Part shown: in pieces, positions 62,832 through 64,000 of the stretch | Layout: the number at the start of each line of letters is the position of its first letter | Position numbering within the stretch: the stretch's first letter is position 1 | Assembly (NCBI RefSeq): GCF_030123065.1 | Contig: NZ_CP126093.1 | Coordinates: 1,616,001-1,680,000 of the forward strand | Direction of reading: 5' to 3' | Origin: Neobacillus sp. DY30 | Lineage (GTDB): Bacteria; Bacillota; Bacilli; Bacillales; Cytobacillaceae | Length of the DNA: 64,000 nt | Made by a program: the position numbers and the translations under genes | The notes under the pieces: generated by a model | What the model saw: the letters and a program-made list of their open reading frames with translations, nothing else | Databases searched by the model: none | What the model was told of the DNA's origin: nothing

Positions 62832-63710
62832 GTGCTTAATCCAGAAAATACAGTAATTGGTTTTATTGGGACAGGCGTTATGGGAAAAAGTATGGCAGGA
62901 CACTTAATGGATGCTGGATATCCATTAATCGTTTATTCAAGGACAAGGGAAAAAGCCGGTGACCTCCTAGAAAAAGGTGCAATTTGGGGGGAGAATCCAC
63001 GAGATGTAGCCTCAAACGCAAATGTTATTATTACAATGGTCGGCTATCCCTCTGACGTTGAAGAAATCTATTTGGGAGAAGATGGATTGGTTCATCATTC
63101 GAAACCTGGCAGTTATCTCATCGATATGACTACCTCTGCTCCATCACTGGCAGTAAAAATATTTCAAGCGGCGAAAGAAAAAGGTATTCACACGATTGAT
63201 GCACCAGTTTCTGGCGGGGATATAGGAGCAAAGGAAGCAAAGCTTTCCATAATGGTCGGGGGTGAGGAAGAAGACGTTGAAATAATAAGACCGCTGCTAA
63301 ATCTATTGGGTTCAAATATTGTCTACCAAGGGAAAGCTGGTGCAGGACACCACACCAAAATGTGCAATCAAATTGCCATAGCCTCTAATATGATTGGTGT
63401 TTGCGAAGCGATCATATATGCTGAAAAAGCGGGATTAAACCCAGATTCGGTTTTAAAAAGTATTACGACAGGCGCTGCAGGAAGCTGGTCATTAAGCAAT
63501 CTTGCACCAAGAATGCTCAACGGTAATTTTGAGCCAGGTTTTTATATTAAACATTTTATTAAAGATATGAAAATTGCCTTAGATGAGGCCGAAGAAATGG
63601 ACATGAAAGTTCCAGGTTTATCTTTAGCCAAAAACCTTTATGATCAACTTGCTAATATGGGTGAGGAAAATAACGGGACACAGGCTCTATATAAATATTG
63701 GAAGTCCTAA
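62832..63710 (+). CDS. ykwC: NAD(P)-dependent beta-hydroxyacid dehydrogenase (YkwC-like)
   Basis: Encodes 292 residues from a GTG start with GGGGGA 10 bases upstream. The N-terminal VIGFIGTGVMGKSMAGHLMDAGYPLIVYSRTREKA is the dinucleotide-binding fold, DAPVSGGDIGAKEAKLSIMVGG the substrate-binding loop and GHHTKMCNQ the catalytic lysine region of 3-hydroxyisobutyrate dehydrogenases. The substrate may be 3-hydroxyisobutyrate, tartronate semialdehyde or another beta-hydroxyacid. Its place after ptsHI matches ykwC of B. subtilis. Confidence 0.88.
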   Translation: MLNPENTVIGFIGTGVMGKSMAGHLMDAGYPLIVYSRTREKAGDLLEKGAIWGENPRDVASNANVIITMVGYPSDVEEIYLGEDGLVHHSKPGSYLIDMTTSAPSLAVKIFQAAKEKGIHTIDAPVSGGDIGAKEAKLSIMVGGEEEDVEIIRPLLNLLGSNIVYQGKAGAGHHTKMCNQIAIASNMIGVCEAIIYAEKAGLNPDSVLKSITTGAAGSWSLSNLAPRMLNGNFEPGFYIKHFIKDMKIALDEAEEMDMKVPGLSLAKNLYDQLANMGEENNGTQALYKYWKS

Positions 63711-63778
63711 CAGTTTAGAATAATTAACTCCTGATTTCAGAAACTATAATAGAAGCTGAAATAGGAGGGAAACTTTTT

Positions 63779-63958
63779 ATGGCAAAAAGAACAAAAAAGA
63801 ATGACCCACAGCAAAAAAATAAAAAGGGATTTGATTCTGCTGTCTTGAATGAAGAATTTGCTCATGAGATGGGTTCAGCTGCAACCAATAAAATTCATAA
63901 AGATAAAGCGAAAAAAGAAAAAGCACCGAAAAATAATGGGAAGTACAAAGGCCAATAA
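63779..63958 (+). CDS. Small lysine-rich, spore-protein-like ORF
   Basis: A 59-residue ORF with AGGAGGGAAA 8 bases before the ATG. It starts MAKRTKKNDPQQKNKKGF and contains VLNEEFAHEMGS, which recalls the EFAxE motif of small SASPs and the similar ORF at 30256. No membrane span. Function unknown. Confidence 0.6.
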   Translation: MAKRTKKNDPQQKNKKGFDSAVLNEEFAHEMGSAATNKIHKDKAKKEKAPKNNGKYKGQ

Positions 63959-63964
63959 TAAGAT

Positions 63965-63992
63965 ATACCCTCACTGTAATCAGTGAGGGTAT
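63965..63992 (+). terminator. Terminator after the small spore-type ORF
   Basis: ATACCCTCACTG/CAGTGAGGGTAT perfect 12-base stem around TAAT. Confidence 0.85.
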
Positions 63993-64000
63993 TATTTATT

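Overview
The window comes from a low-GC, endospore-forming Bacillaceae chromosome (a Bacillus or Neobacillus-type relative; genus not certain). Support: strong AGGAGG-type ribosome sites with many TTG/GTG starts, sporulation genes (SASPs, CotZ-like coat protein, YjcZ peptides, Spo0E-like phosphatase, SigI/RsgI), an S-box riboswitch, CtsR boxes, and a gene order from sigI-rsgI-sspD through kinE-like/mtn/spo0E, mhqR, clpE, ykvI, ykvS, ptsHI and ykwC that parallels my recollection of the B. subtilis ykr-ykv-ykw region. No rRNA, tRNA, intact transposon, prophage or CRISPR array was seen.

Layout. 1-9 kb: a partial secreted protein, an IDEAL-domain protein, a lone pabA, a coiled-coil protein, a papain-like hydrolase, a YczE-like membrane protein, a DapL-type aminotransferase, an SRPBCC protein and PEP carboxylase. 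9-17 kb: bifunctional AdhE behind a FadR-type palindrome, an acyl-CoA ligase, and a polyhydroxyalkanoate-granule locus (unknown 228-residue protein, PhaR-like subunit, alpha/beta hydrolase, PhaQ repressor, PhaP phasin) with no synthase or reductase nearby. 17-24 kb: an NlpC/P60 cell-wall hydrolase, UppP, a spore-coat group (ATP-grasp enzyme, CotZ-like, two YjcZ peptides), a YkvA-like protein and a second FtsH-like protease. 24-32 kb: RF3, an extended SDR, sigI-rsgI, sspD and small spore-type ORFs, and a B12-binding radical SAM protein. 32-36 kb: a two-gene 2-oxoacid:ferredoxin oxidoreductase. 36-43 kb: a PAS histidine kinase, the methionine salvage genes mtnU, mtnE and S-box-mtnWXBD, then a Spo0E-like gene. 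43-50 kb: a decayed ZIP transporter, fixABCX, a hemerythrin protein and an Fsr-type exporter. 50-64 kb: mhqR, an M3 oligopeptidase, clpE, ykvI, a CPBP protease, ykvS, glpK, ptsHI, an SDR, a lipoprotein and ykwC.

How the genes may work together. The most interesting theme is a dispersed anaerobic, ferredoxin-linked network: AdhE, the 2-oxoacid:ferredoxin oxidoreductase, FixABCX and a hemerythrin. The ferredoxin oxidoreductase and hemerythrin genes each have a TGTGA-N6-TCACA-type Fnr box whose centre lies exactly 29.5 bp before a good -10 hexamer, which is class II (-41.5) activator geometry; fixABCX has a weaker version plus a cre-like site. A second theme is carbon storage: acyl-CoA ligase, PHA-granule proteins and a PhaQ-type repressor with a perfect palindrome over its -35. 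Several further regulatory sites can be read directly: MhqR, CtsR, SigI-like, S-box and Spo0A-box-like.
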